Origin: CAZGSN01 sp964371655 | GTDB taxonomy: Bacteria > Desulfobacterota > Binatia > HRBIN30 | DNA: 64,000 bases | NCBI GenBank assembly: GCA_964371655.1 | Contig: CAYJOD010000007.1 | Coordinates: forward strand, 62,001-126,000 | Reading direction: 5' to 3' | Shown here: positions 1 through 9,283 of the stretch, in pieces | Numbering within the stretch: position 1 is the first letter of the stretch | Layout: each line of letters starts with the position of its first letter | The notes under the pieces: model-generated | The model's input: the letters and a program-made list of their open reading frames with translations, nothing else | Told to the model about the DNA's origin: nothing | Database searches by the model: none | Program-made: the position numbers and the translations under genes

Positions 1-10
1 TGATCCACTG

Positions 11-114
11 GTCATTCCGAGCATTCCACACTTCCGTGGCGAGGAATCTTCCGGGCTGCGCGACAATCGCGACGACCGACCTAGGCGAGATTCCTCGCTT
101 CCGCTCGGAATGAC
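11..114. repeat. Imperfect inverted repeat (CATTCCGAG family)
   Basis: The arms GTCATTCCGAG (11-21) and CTCGGAATGAC (104-114) are perfect complements. Inside them GAGGAATCT (41-49) pairs with AGATTCCTC (88-96). This gives a hairpin of about 100 nt, like a REP or small MITE element. No other full copy was seen in the window. It lies in the 211-base stretch before the first gene, where no other feature is visible. Confidence 0.6.
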
Positions 115-211
115 ATCGGTCCAAAAGGCAACCTGATCCACTACGACCAATTCTGCCGACTTGCGCGCCCGTGCCCCGGCGATACAAGAGCGCCTCTGAC
201 TGGAGGTAGGA

Positions 212-1351
212 TTGAGAGTCACGAACCTTGTTGGCGTTCTGATTGTCGCCTGTGTCGCGGTGATCCCTGGTTGCATTCAGCGAATCCCACAGCACGACGG
301 CGTTCAAGCCGACGTCTCCGCCTCTGAACGTGCGCTCGCCGACAAGCTTCGCGACCACGTCGACAGTCTCGCCAACGACATCGGCCCGCGCAGCTATCGC
401 ACCCCGCAACAGCTCGACGCCGCCGGCGAGTACGTCCTCGGTGCTTTGCGTACATTCGTTGGGGAAGAGCGCGCCAAGACCGACGTCACCGCCCTGCCGG
501 CACCGGTGCGCGGCGCGTATACGCAGATGCGTTGGCGCAATCTGCGCCACTGCGCCTCGGACGATCGCGAGCAGCGTGAGCTCGGCAAGGCGCGCCGCTT
601 TCGTGCCCTCCTCCAGCAGGAATTCTGGAACCTCGAGCTCAACGTGACCGGGACGAGCAAGCCCGGCGAGATCATCGTCATCGGCGCCCATTACGACTCC
701 GATGCGTGCGAATCAGGCGGTGCCAATCCGGGCGCCGATGACAACGCCTCCGGGGTCGCCGCCCTCTTGGAGCTGGCGTCGATGTTTGCCAACAAACCAT
801 TGCCGCGGACCCTGCGCTTCGTCGCCTTCACCAATGAAGAGGAACCGTTCTTTCAGACCGAGGGCATGGGCAGCGCACAATACGTGCAGACCGCCAAGGC
901 ACGCGGCGACAACATGAAGGCGATGCTCTCCCTCGAAACCATCGGCTACTACAGCGACGATCCGGATAGCCAAGAAGCCCCACAGCCGGCCAAGGCGCTG
1001 CTCGGCCTTCCCGACGTCGGCGACTTCATCACCTTCGTCTCCTCCTGGCGCTCGCGAGCGCTCACTCAACGCGCCGTCGCCGCCTTCCACGCCATGAGCG
1101 CACTGCCCTGCGAAGGGCTCGTCGCCCACCCGTGGCTGGTCGAGCAGGTAGCTTGGTCGGATAACTGGGCCTTCGATGCAGCCGGAGTCCCGGCGCTCAT
1201 GGTCACCGACACCGCCCCGGCGCGCAATCACTGCTACCACGACGCTTGCGACACTCCCGAACGACTCGACTACATCCGCATGGCTCGCGCCGTCGAAGGT
1301 TTGGCACGAGTGATCGAGGTTCTCGCCGGCAGCGAGGAGCTTCCCGACTGA
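212..1351 (+). CDS. M28-family zinc aminopeptidase-like lipoprotein
   Basis: A 379-residue secreted metallopeptidase of the M28 family, expected to remove N-terminal residues from peptides outside the inner membrane. The N-terminus is hydrophobic and ends in a lipobox (VIPGC, Cys21), so it is probably lipid-anchored. The co-catalytic zinc ligands of M28 are visible: His160 in GAHYDSD, Asp176/177 in GADDNASG, the Glu run 209-211 in TNEEEP, and a C-terminal His in the YHDACDTPE stretch. The start is a TTG with GGAGGT at 202-207, a clear Shine-Dalgarno sequence. It stands alone and is intact; substrate unknown. Confidence 0.9.
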   Translation: MRVTNLVGVLIVACVAVIPGCIQRIPQHDGVQADVSASERALADKLRDHVDSLANDIGPRSYRTPQQLDAAGEYVLGALRTFVGEERAKTDVTALPAPVRGAYTQMRWRNLRHCASDDREQRELGKARRFRALLQQEFWNLELNVTGTSKPGEIIVIGAHYDSDACESGGANPGADDNASGVAALLELASMFANKPLPRTLRFVAFTNEEEPFFQTEGMGSAQYVQTAKARGDNMKAMLSLETIGYYSDDPDSQEAPQPAKALLGLPDVGDFITFVSSWRSRALTQRAVAAFHAMSALPCEGLVAHPWLVEQVAWSDNWAFDAAGVPALMVTDTAPARNHCYHDACDTPERLDYIRMARAVEGLARVIEVLAGSEELPD

Positions 1352-1390
1352 GGCGGGAACACAGGCGGAGACAGAGGCTTGGTTTGAAGC

Positions 1391-1561
1391 ATGGATAAGG
1401 AACACTTCGAGCAACTCGTCGCCGGTGTCCGGCTGATGAAGCGCCATATGGCCGGGAAGGCGGTGCGAGGCGTGCGCACCACCACCGTCCGCGAGCCGGA
1501 CGTACGCGTGATTCGTGAGGCGGCAAGCATCTGCCAGGGTTTATCAAAAGTGCGTCATTAG
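1391..1561 (+). pseudogene. Truncated HTH antitoxin-like gene (NadS/HigA type)
   Basis: The frame starts ATG at 1391 and ends TAG at 1561, 56 residues. It opens MDKEHFEQLVAGVR and contains REPDVRVIREAASICQ, which resembles the start of single-domain HTH antitoxins in which a VREPDVKxIREGLGLSQ-like stretch leads into the recognition helix. Here homology stops at about residue 49 and the rest of the HTH and the usual NWEQGRR segment are missing. I read this as a gene cut off by the sequence that follows, possibly the left junction of the island carrying the next three genes. The family call rests on recall of the motif. Confidence 0.5.
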
Positions 1562-1697
1562 ATGCACGTTGTTGACTTCCTTGAAGCCTGTTTGATAGGA
1601 GCGCATTTGTAATTTTGTAACCCTTGATGCGGATGTGCAGGCAGCGCCGCGAAACGACGTCAACAGTTTCGTTCGTAAGAGTATTTGGGGGTGAGCA

Positions 1698-3758
1698 ATG
1701 GCCGATCGAACATCGAACGGCTCGGGCGTAGCATCTAATTCCGAGTCATCCTCCAACAACGGCGAGCGTACTGCGACCTATGATCAGCACAACAGACGTC
1801 GCTACGCCGGTCCAGAGCTCGCGGCATATCGGCAAGGTTTCTACTGTGCGCTTAGTCCTGGACAACAACCCATAGCAGCCTTCGGAGAAGCGCTGACGGA
1901 GCTTCGGCGGAGGTTAAAGGAAGACTTGGACAGCATCACCGATGAAGAGCGGCGCCGACTCCAAGACGTGGAAGAAGAGGCCGCTATTCTCGCAGCGCAA
2001 GAGGAAGCCGAAAAACAGGCATGCAAGCAGACGCAAGATGAGGACGAGACAGGGACAAAGCAGGCGGGCGATCCCGGACATGCCGAACCAGACACGACTG
2101 CAACGGACCTCGACAAGAAGGTTGCCGCGTTGCGCGCGGAAATCTACAAGTACGAAGCTGATTTGGTCGACAAACGCGCCCAGTTGGTCCCCGAACTTCT
2201 CAAACAAACCCTCGCGGCGGCGCGCCAAAATGCTGAAGCCGTGATCGACGACGCACTGTTACTAAACCGCGCCCGACAAAAGATATCGAACGAAACGTTC
2301 GAAGCCAGCGCAAACGCAAGAGGTGAGCGCGCTACATGGTTGCGTGCTCAGCAAGCACTGGTCGCGGCCACAGCTGAGCCCGTGCAACGATTGCTAAGTC
2401 AACTGGAAGAGAGCGGCCTCACCCGCGCAACCGTTCTCTTCGTCACGTCGATCGGCGTCGTTGCTCAGCTCGCAACCGGGTGGTTTTTCTCCGTCTTTAC
2501 CAGCTCCAGCGCGCTCGACAGTGACGACTATTTCTCCTTCCTGATTGCCCGAACGCTCACGGCACTAGATCGCAGATTCGCTGCCGCTGACGACCCCACC
2601 CTTTTGGCCGCATATGTAGGTGGGTGGCTCGCCCTGCTCGCCCTCGTGGGACTCGCGTTTTGGAGCGTCGATTGGCTCGTAGAGAGACGCGGACCTGACA
2701 GCATCGAGCTGAATGTTGATGAGCGGTCGGTAATCGCAAATATGCGGCAGGCCTCGCTATTCGGCTTCGTCGTGCACCTGCTTCCTATCGCCTTCGTAGG
2801 TGGTCTGGGGTTCATCCTGCTGTCGTTCTTCGGTCCACGCGGCGACGATGTGAGCCGGCTCATGCGCTCGCTCTCCGGGCAATTCGTCGGTTCGACGATG
2901 GCGCTCCTCACCACGGCGCTCTTCGTCGTCTACATGGCTCTTGTGGTGCGGCCACGTTTGACTCGCATGGCACCAGGCACGCCTGCGTGGCGACACCACA
3001 TCGAACTGGTGGTCGGCCTTCTGGCACCACTCTGCTTCGTCTGCATTTTGGTTCTTTGGGAGTTCGTCGCACCTACAGGCGCAACGAACGGGCACTCGAC
3101 CACGGCATTAGCCTGGTTCCTCGTCGCGATGCTGCTGACGTCACCCACGTTGGGGTATGGCATTTGGGCGCGCGGAATCTACGCGGAAGCCGGCTACTAC
3201 GAGCGCCTCTCATTCCAGTTCAACGCCCGCCTGACGGACTGCCTGCAACCGCAGCACTTGAACACAACCCCCCTCGATTCTCGTACGTTCAAGGAAGCAT
3301 GGGAAGAACGCTGCGCCAGGCTCTTGCATCTCGCTGAGGGTACCGATACCCCCCCTCTTCAGACGGGGCGCTTCGCGCTCTTCAGCAGCCGTGGCACAAC
3401 GGATACGTCAGCATTTGATTCGGCCCATCTGCCAGATCTCAAGCACCGTTTGGATGATCTCAGGTCTGATCTCGAAGCGTTGCAGGCGCAACGTCGCGAT
3501 GCAGCCGATTTGCTAGGATCCGCACAGGGCGGTGGGCATTCGAATCTCGAAGGCACCAAACGAGCACCTCGGTCCCTCGTTCAACTTCGACAAGACAGGA
3601 TAAACGCGATTGCAAGACGCCGTAGCGCCTTGGATGAAGTACAGCTCGTCTTTCGAGCCCGTGAAAACGCGTTGCGCGACGGTTTCGATCTAGGCTGTTG
3701 GTACGCTCGTCTGAACGGTTCATTTCTAAATCAGGCGGCCACCATGGGGGAAGCATGA
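1698..3758 (+). CDS. Unrecognised six-helix membrane protein with coiled coils
   Basis: A 686-residue protein of no family I recognise. Residues 65-185 are highly charged and Glu/Lys/Gln-rich, probably coiled coil. Six hydrophobic segments follow at about 243-267, 301-328, 352-378, 395-417, 435-457 and 467-490. The C-terminal part is soluble, with another likely coiled coil near 580-610. There is no signal peptide. The start ATG follows GGGGGTGAG. The stop overlaps the next start by four bases (ATGA), so it is the first gene of a coupled three-gene unit. Base composition looks less GC-rich than flanking genes, consistent with acquisition. A scaffold or sensor role at the inner membrane is only a guess. 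Confidence 0.85.
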   Translation: MADRTSNGSGVASNSESSSNNGERTATYDQHNRRRYAGPELAAYRQGFYCALSPGQQPIAAFGEALTELRRRLKEDLDSITDEERRRLQDVEEEAAILAAQEEAEKQACKQTQDEDETGTKQAGDPGHAEPDTTATDLDKKVAALRAEIYKYEADLVDKRAQLVPELLKQTLAAARQNAEAVIDDALLLNRARQKISNETFEASANARGERATWLRAQQALVAATAEPVQRLLSQLEESGLTRATVLFVTSIGVVAQLATGWFFSVFTSSSALDSDDYFSFLIARTLTALDRRFAAADDPTLLAAYVGGWLALLALVGLAFWSVDWLVERRGPDSIELNVDERSVIANMRQASLFGFVVHLLPIAFVGGLGFILLSFFGPRGDDVSRLMRSLSGQFVGSTMALLTTALFVVYMALVVRPRLTRMAPGTPAWRHHIELVVGLLAPLCFVCILVLWEFVAPTGATNGHSTTALAWFLVAMLLTSPTLGYGIWARGIYAEAGYYERLSFQFNARLTDCLQPQHLNTTPLDSRTFKEAWEERCARLLHLAEGTDTPPLQTGRFALFSSRGTTDTSAFDSAHLPDLKHRLDDLRSDLEALQAQRRDAADLLGSAQGGGHSNLEGTKRAPRSLVQLRQDRINAIARRRSALDEVQLVFRARENALRDGFDLGCWYARLNGSFLNQAATMGEA

Positions 3759-5200
3759 CAGATACTGCGAACGATGCATCGCACCGTGGTAACGAAACTT
3801 CACAAGCGCCTGCCGATCGGTGGAGGTCGGACATCCAGCGTCCTCTTCGCAAAGCGCTGAATCGCCTCCTCGGAGTAATCCGTGGCGCTGCTAAAGAGAA
3901 GGTAACCCAGACGGATGCGCGGCCGCAGTTCATCGACCAGCTGCGTGAGGGCTTGATCGAGAAGGCAACACGTCAGCATGACGCGCTGCGCCCGATTGTT
4001 TTCGATCTCGCGCAGCGATACTGGGAAACCGGTCGCGAGGACGCAATCAACGGTCAGCGCCGTGCACGCTTCGACGCCGTGGCCGACTCGGCAGCACGCC
4101 TTCTTCGTCAAGAGTCGCTGTCGCAGTACAACGCCAAGAGAACCCAGTTCGAACGCGAACGCGAGACTAAACAGCTCGTGCTCTCAACCGAGGAGTCCCG
4201 CTTCAGGCAGTGCAGCGCACACCTCACCATTCTGGAAGCTTATCTGCGAACGAACCCGCGCCTGATGTCGATCCCGCTGGCAACGGTATATGTCTTGATC
4301 GGGCTGGCTCTGATCGTTGCCGACACCCCCCTCGCGCTCAAGTTGACTCAAGTCGGGTTTGACCTCGACCTCGCCGAAGTGTGGGAGATCCGACGATTCT
4401 TTGAAGCGCCCGCGCTCGTCTTCCGTGACAATTGGGAGGTATTCATCCTAGCCGGCGGCATCTCCCTATGCGCCGTGTACGTCAAGATCTTCTACGATCG
4501 CTACTCCGCCGCAGCCATCCCAGCGCTGCCGACCGAATCAGGATCGAACTCAGCCGACAACCTCCATTCGCGAGTAACGCCGCGCGCACATGCGTATTTC
4601 TCGCGGGGAGTGTTCCTACTTACACTGCTGACGATCATCATGTTGGGTATCTTCCGCTACACCGCCAACCAGCAATCACGGGAGATGGAAGATTCCGCCA
4701 CGGCTGCAACCCACTTTGCGATCTTGTTTCAGAACCAAGATTTTCGCGCCATCGTCGCTTGCATCACATTCATCTTAATTACTCTTCTGTTCCCCGTGAT
4801 TGGAGGGATTTGCCTCTCGCTCGGCCTCAATCAGTTCCACAACCGTCTGGCTCTCTGCCGAGCGAATCGCGAATCTCGAAGAGGGACCCGCGCGTATGAG
4901 CGGGCGTCACAGCAGCTTGCAGAGCTATTGGCGACGGCGAGCGACTGGGATGGCATGCTGCAGTGGCTGCAGAATGATGAGTTTCTCAAGACCATCACCG
5001 CTCTTTTGAAGGGATCCTACCGGCACGGCTACGAGCACGGATGGATGCAGAGTATGACGGCCGTTCGAGATCCGCTTGCCGCGGCAGAGATCCTCCGCAG
5101 GAATGCGTGGGCACACGGTATCAGCGAGTGGATCAATACCGAAACAGAGAGTGATCTATTTCGCGGCCACAACCTAGGACTCGGGCAGCCGCTGCAATGA
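3755..5200 (+). CDS. Unrecognised four-helix membrane protein
   Basis: 481 residues, family unknown. The first 165 residues are soluble, helical and Arg/Glu-rich; hydrophobic segments lie near 171-190, 229-246, 285-303 and 331-358; a soluble C-terminal domain follows. The layout (helical N-domain, membrane block, soluble C-domain) parallels its upstream partner, and both C-termini carry a Gly-aromatic motif (DGFDLGCW in the first, HGYEHGW here), so the two may be distant paralogues or form a hetero-complex. The ATG at 3755 is preceded by GGGGGAAG and overlaps the upstream stop as ATGA. A longer in-frame start at 3698 lies inside the upstream gene and has no ribosome site. The stop overlaps the next start (ATGA at 5197). 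Confidence 0.85.
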   Translation: MTDTANDASHRGNETSQAPADRWRSDIQRPLRKALNRLLGVIRGAAKEKVTQTDARPQFIDQLREGLIEKATRQHDALRPIVFDLAQRYWETGREDAINGQRRARFDAVADSAARLLRQESLSQYNAKRTQFERERETKQLVLSTEESRFRQCSAHLTILEAYLRTNPRLMSIPLATVYVLIGLALIVADTPLALKLTQVGFDLDLAEVWEIRRFFEAPALVFRDNWEVFILAGGISLCAVYVKIFYDRYSAAAIPALPTESGSNSADNLHSRVTPRAHAYFSRGVFLLTLLTIIMLGIFRYTANQQSREMEDSATAATHFAILFQNQDFRAIVACITFILITLLFPVIGGICLSLGLNQFHNRLALCRANRESRRGTRAYERASQQLAELLATASDWDGMLQWLQNDEFLKTITALLKGSYRHGYEHGWMQSMTAVRDPLAAAEILRRNAWAHGISEWINTETESDLFRGHNLGLGQPLQ

Positions 5201-6072
5201 AACCCGCGAACATCAAACCGTGCGCTGCCCTGCTGATCGGCCTCTCCGTGTTTGCCCTTGGCGCAGCCGACCCGGCACCTGTACCACGCTCGACGTACAT
5301 GGTCGTCTTCGTCGACCTGACATACAGCATCGCCGACGACGGCACCATCAACACCACGGCTCAGATGGCAGCTGAGCTGCTCCGGGCTTTGCCCAGGTCG
5401 AGCCACCTAGTAGTTCTACCGATTGATCGCTCGCGTGAAGCCAAGCCGATTCTAGAATTCGACATCCCACGGAAAGGGCGCACGACGTCCGCCGAGCTGG
5501 CCGCCAAGAGAACGATCAGTCTGAAGGAGAACGAGCTACGGGCAGCGATCCTGGAAAGACGGAAGGCGTACGTCACAGCCGGCATGCGCCAGGAATCCTC
5601 GAGCTGCATCCTTCGATCGATCGAGACAGCCTACGGATACTTTCAGCAACCCACCGCACATGGCACGAACGTCGATCGAGAGCTTGTCTACTTGTCCGAT
5701 ATGATCGAAGAGTGCGACGATTTGAAGTGCGGAACGCAGCCGTGTGGTTCGATGTCGCTAAAGCGGGGAACCCCGTTCGACCGGTCGATCGCGGCACTTT
5801 CGAAGTTCGAGCCCAAGTACTCTCTCAAATCCGTGTTCCTGACCGTCGTGCTACCCCCAATAGATACGCCGGTCCCCCAGACTCCATATGTTTGCGCTGA
5901 AGAGCGCGAGCGTTTCTGGAGAGAAGCACTAGCCAAAGTCGGGCTCGGCGAGGATGAACTGAAGGAATGGAACTTCCGGCCATCTCTTCCCGATCGCTTC
6001 AAACTAGCGGGTAAGGTCGGATCGACGGCGCCCGTGGGGAACCACGCTGCGATCACAATGCCAGCACCTTAG
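5197..6072 (+). CDS. Secreted VWA-like protein, third gene of the coupled unit
   Basis: 291 residues with a signal peptide (hydrophobic core about 9-22, cleavage likely after LGAAD). The first predicted beta strand runs VVFVDLTYSI, with Asp40, Thr42 and Ser44 in a DxTxS arrangement like the MIDAS metal site of von Willebrand A domains, which is usually DxSxS. A later strand contains LVYLSDMIEEC, fitting the second metal-loop Asp. There are several Cys pairs (for example CDDLKCGTQPC). It probably acts outside the membrane and binds a partner or ligand through Mg. It overlaps the preceding gene by four bases, so it is almost certainly made with the two membrane proteins. Function unknown. Confidence 0.85.
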   Translation: MKPANIKPCAALLIGLSVFALGAADPAPVPRSTYMVVFVDLTYSIADDGTINTTAQMAAELLRALPRSSHLVVLPIDRSREAKPILEFDIPRKGRTTSAELAAKRTISLKENELRAAILERRKAYVTAGMRQESSSCILRSIETAYGYFQQPTAHGTNVDRELVYLSDMIEECDDLKCGTQPCGSMSLKRGTPFDRSIAALSKFEPKYSLKSVFLTVVLPPIDTPVPQTPYVCAEERERFWREALAKVGLGEDELKEWNFRPSLPDRFKLAGKVGSTAPVGNHAAITMPAP

Positions 6073-6402
6073 GACGCGATCGATATGCCGTCTCCCAGAA
6101 CGTAGAGCTTGTGAATAAATCAATCTTGTGAAGTTCTAGCCGTTGTTGTTGTTCCTTTTCGGATGAAATCGGTCGAGCACCCATACTTCATTGAGGACGT
6201 CTCGATGCGCCTCTGACCCTCGACCGCGTCATCGGTGGTACCATTCAACGCTGCTTGATTTCATCGACGCCGCCGACCGAATCGCATTGTTCGCTCGTAT
6301 CGAAGCGGAACGCGGTCCATGGTCATCCTTGGGTACGTCTCGGCTTGCGTATATATGGCCGAGCGCAATGATCGCGTCGCCAAGTTTTCCTGCGTGTGTA
6401 GG
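6073..6402. other. Gene-free stretch after the three-gene unit
   Basis: About 330 bases with no supported gene. A short plus-strand frame from 6163 (MKSVEHPYFIEDV...) stops after 17 codons, and a 71-codon frame from 6191 contains LDFIDAADRIALFARIEAERG, which looks protein-like but lacks a ribosome site. Both could be remnants of the right edge of the island. No terminator or repeat was recognised. Confidence 0.3.
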
Positions 6403-7878
6403 ATGAGCCCCATACGAGATACGGAATCCCCGTGCACGCCCCGCGCGCGGGTTGCATCACACTCGCCGCGACACAGCCTCCGTGTCGTGTGCGTGCTGCT
6501 GTCGCTTTTCGCCGGGGCTTGCGGGTCGGATTCCGACCCGGCGCCCTCAACTTCTCTCTCCACCGGCTACCATTCCGATGGTCGCTTCCTGCGCGACGCA
6601 CACGAACGGGCGATCATTCTGCGCGGCATCAACATTCCCAACGACTACGACCAGCGCGGCCCCGAGCACGAGGTGCGGCCGCCGGCCGAGATCTTTCACC
6701 ATATCGCCGATTCCGGCTTCAATGCCGTGCGCCTGGTCATCGAGTGGTATCAAATCGAAGCCGTGCAAGGGGTCTACAACACGGCGTACCTCGAGCTGCT
6801 GCGGCAGCACGTGCAATGGGCGCACGAGGCGGGGCTGTTCGTCTTCGTGGATATGCACCAGGACATGTTCGGCCGCGGCTTCAATGGCGACGGCGCACCC
6901 TATTGGGCGTGCGACCAGTTCTACTACGACAACTATCACCCCGACCCGGTCTTCGTGCTGAACTACTTTTCCGGCCCGGTGCGAGCCTGCTTCCAGCACT
7001 TCTGGACCACCCCGGCATTGCGCCACAGCCAAGAGTCCGCGGCGCGGGCTGCGGCCGAGCTCATCGCCGGCTACGACCATGTGATCGGCTTCGATACGTT
7101 CAACGAACCCTCCTTCGGCAACACCTCGATCGTCAACTTTGAGCGCTCCTTGCTGATGCCGTTCGATCAAGAGTTCGCAGCCCTTGTCGGCGAAGCTATT
7201 CCGGGGCGTGCGTTTTTCTTCGAACCGACCCTGACCTTCACCACCTTGCGCCAGTCTGGCTTTGAAGGTCCGCTGACTGCCTTCACCGGAGTCTTTGCGC
7301 CGCACTACTACAACCCCACCGTCGAGCTCAACCAACTGTGGGATGGCAACGAGAAGGACGTGCACGACGTCGTCACCCTCGCGGCGGACACGGCGCAGCG
7401 ACTGCAGGTGCCCTGGATCTTCGGCGAAATGGGTGGGTCGAAATTTACTCCGAACTTCTCAGAGTATCTGTTCGCATTGTACGGGGAGTTGGATCAGCGG
7501 CTCGCCGGCGCCTTTCTGTGGCTTTATCAAAGGGGAGACAATGGCTTTCACTTGATCGACCAGCATACCAATGACTGGACCCCGCACGCCCGCGCCTTCC
7601 TGCGACCCGTCCCTTCCTTGGTGGCGGGCACACCCGCCGCGTTCAATTGGGACTATGCCAACGGTCTCTTCCAGTTTTCATGGGATGCCGATCCTCACGC
7701 GGGAGAAACCGAAATCATTCTTCCAGCCTGGGTGGTCGAGGTGGGCTTCGAGATCAGCGTGAACGGCACGCCGGCCACCCCCGTGCTCAACCCTCGCGGC
7801 AATCGCCTGCTCATCGCCGCGAGCGCGCCTGGCCCGATGACGATGGAGATTCACGTCGACGGCGAGTATCCGCGCTGA
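6403..7878 (+). CDS. GH5 endoglycoceramidase-like lipoprotein
   Basis: A 491-residue glycoside hydrolase of the GH5 type, closest in pattern to endoglycoceramidase and related beta-glucosidases that cleave glycosphingolipids. The N-terminus has a hydrophobic core and lipobox (LFAGAC, Cys40), so it is exported and probably lipid-anchored. The acid/base Glu235 sits in FDTFNEPSFG and the nucleophile Glu342 in WIFGEMGG; DMHQDMFGRGFNGDGAPYW is typical of this branch. A C-terminal beta domain of about 90 residues follows the barrel. The start is uncertain: ATG at 6403 is chosen because it puts the signal peptide near the N-terminus; an in-frame ATG at 6319 would add 28 residues. Confidence 0.85.
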   Translation: MSPIRDTESPCTPRARVASHSPRHSLRVVCVLLSLFAGACGSDSDPAPSTSLSTGYHSDGRFLRDAHERAIILRGINIPNDYDQRGPEHEVRPPAEIFHHIADSGFNAVRLVIEWYQIEAVQGVYNTAYLELLRQHVQWAHEAGLFVFVDMHQDMFGRGFNGDGAPYWACDQFYYDNYHPDPVFVLNYFSGPVRACFQHFWTTPALRHSQESAARAAAELIAGYDHVIGFDTFNEPSFGNTSIVNFERSLLMPFDQEFAALVGEAIPGRAFFFEPTLTFTTLRQSGFEGPLTAFTGVFAPHYYNPTVELNQLWDGNEKDVHDVVTLAADTAQRLQVPWIFGEMGGSKFTPNFSEYLFALYGELDQRLAGAFLWLYQRGDNGFHLIDQHTNDWTPHARAFLRPVPSLVAGTPAAFNWDYANGLFQFSWDADPHAGETEIILPAWVVEVGFEISVNGTPATPVLNPRGNRLLIAASAPGPMTMEIHVDGEYPR

Positions 7879-7938
7879 GGCAGGCCGATTTCGGGGGCAG
7901 GCGACTTGCGCTACGATGGCCGCGCAATAGGAGCTGTA

Positions 7939-8349
7939 GTGGTCGAAGTTGTCCTCGAAAATGCCACGGATCGAGAGCGCTTCGTGCTCGGCGAGGTCCC
8001 GGAAGAACGGATCCGATCGGCGACGGTGAACGTGCTCACGGATAGCGGCGCCGTCATGCTGATGTTGCCGCAAGAGCTAGTGGAAGCGCTTGGCCTGCGT
8101 GAGGTCGGCCGTGCCATCGTCACCTACGCGGATGAACGTAAGGATGAGGAGCGTCCGGTCGCGGGCATCGTGACCGTGCGCGTCGGTAACCGCCAGACAA
8201 GCGTCAACTGCATCGTCGGCCCACCGAACAGCGAAGCGCTGCTGGGACAGATTCCGCTGGAAGCCATGGACCTGCTGGTCGATTGCGGCCGGCAGCAGCT
8301 GATCCCACGACCGGAGTCACCCTTCCTGCCACTGCTGAAACTGAAGTAG
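7939..8349 (+). CDS. Clan AA (retropepsin-like) aspartyl protease
   Basis: A small single-domain aspartyl protease fold, about 136 residues, that would dimerise to form the active site. The catalytic motif is LTDSGAVMLMLPQELVEALG, with DSG in place of DTG, followed by a second half ending ILG-like (ALLGQIPLEAMDLLVD). The GTG at 7939 is chosen because TAGGAG lies at 7928-7933, six bases upstream; a TTG at 7906 in the same frame has no such site. It has no signal peptide. It follows the GH5 gene by 60 bases. Family members of this size are widespread and often sit beside toxin or nucleotide-binding genes, but no partner is seen here. Confidence 0.8.
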   Translation: MVEVVLENATDRERFVLGEVPEERIRSATVNVLTDSGAVMLMLPQELVEALGLREVGRAIVTYADERKDEERPVAGIVTVRVGNRQTSVNCIVGPPNSEALLGQIPLEAMDLLVDCGRQQLIPRPESPFLPLLKLK

Positions 8350-8456
8350 TCCCGTTCGTGGGGACCGCCAGACGCAGCGACGGACGTTACGCAAATTCAA
8401 GCCCTGCGGAATCTTCGGTTCCGAACGGAAGCCGGCGCCGCCCCCGTAGGCACGGC

Positions 8457-8894
8457 TCACGCCAGCCGAGCCGGCTCTTCGATCTCCTCGGCCTCGGCCG
8501 TGTTGCGGTGCACTTCTTCACGGATGATGCGCTCGGTGGCGGCGTTCAAGTACTCATTGAGGGCGCCGTGCAACGCAGTGAACTCGGGCCATAGGGTGGT
8601 TTCGACGAAACTATTCGGCGCGCGCAACACGACGGTGGTGTGCCGTTGCCGCTTGTAACGATACGGGCTCAGGTCGTAGCGGCGGCACAGCGCCACGAAT
8701 AGACGCCGCGCCCAGTGGTCGGGGAACGTGAACTTGACCTCGATTGGCTTCTCTTGACGCTGCGCCTGCGCCAGCCGCTCGCGGACACGTTGCAGAGCCG
8801 CCTCGGCAGCTAGCCGCTCACCTTCACTTCCAGCGCCGGCAAACAGGGCTTCGATCTTGCGCAGCTTCTCCCGTAGAATCGCTTCGTCATCCAT
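8457..8894 (-). CDS. DUF2786-like conserved hypothetical protein
   Basis: 145 residues. The N-terminus (REKLRKIEALFAGAGSEGE) resembles the DUF2786 helical motif. The central part (DHWARRLFVALCRRYDLSPYRYKRQRHTTVVLRAP) and the acidic C-terminus (IREEVHRNTAEAEEIEEP) match a proteobacterial family of unknown role that I recall. The start is the internal ATG giving MDDEAILREKL; the 16-residue upstream extension is poorly protein-like. No membrane or export signal. It is convergent with the aspartyl protease. Confidence 0.7.
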   Translation of the reverse strand: MDDEAILREKLRKIEALFAGAGSEGERLAAEAALQRVRERLAQAQRQEKPIEVKFTFPDHWARRLFVALCRRYDLSPYRYKRQRHTTVVLRAPNSFVETTLWPEFTALHGALNEYLNAATERIIREEVHRNTAEAEEIEEPARLA

Positions 8895-9147
8895 GCGCGT
8901 AGCTCTGTGCCGTAACCGGTGCGCGGATTCAAGCGCCGACACGCAGGTGCTGGCTCCCGCTCCATCGTGAACTCAGATTCCAAGCAGGCTGCAGACTTCG
9001 GACCGGGACAAAATCCTAGCCTCAGACCTCCTGAGGTCGACGCGGACAGGCCAGAGAAAACCCTGGTCAATGAAGGAAGATCCGGGAGTCGGAAATTCAG
9101 CCCCGAAATTTGCCGTGACCCCAAGAATTGATCCAAGACGAAATCAA

Positions 9148-9232
9148 CCACAGAGAACACCGAGGGCACAGAGAAAAGAGTCTGAGCGTTCCTTTCGCAT
9201 CTCTGTGTCCTCTGTGCCTCTGTGGTTCAAAA
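9148..9232. repeat. CACAGAG-family palindrome, copy 1
   Basis: The left arm reads AACCACAGAGAACACCGAGG then GCACAGAGAAAAG; the right arm reads CTCTGTGTCCTCTGTGCCTCTGTGGTT. Together they form a long imperfect hairpin. Similar arms recur near 26.5, 34.0-34.25, 37.1 and 47.5 kb. Confidence 0.75.
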
Positions 9233-9283
9233 TTCGATCTCCCAGATCAAATTGAAGTCCTCGGGATCAGGAGATCTGAACCT

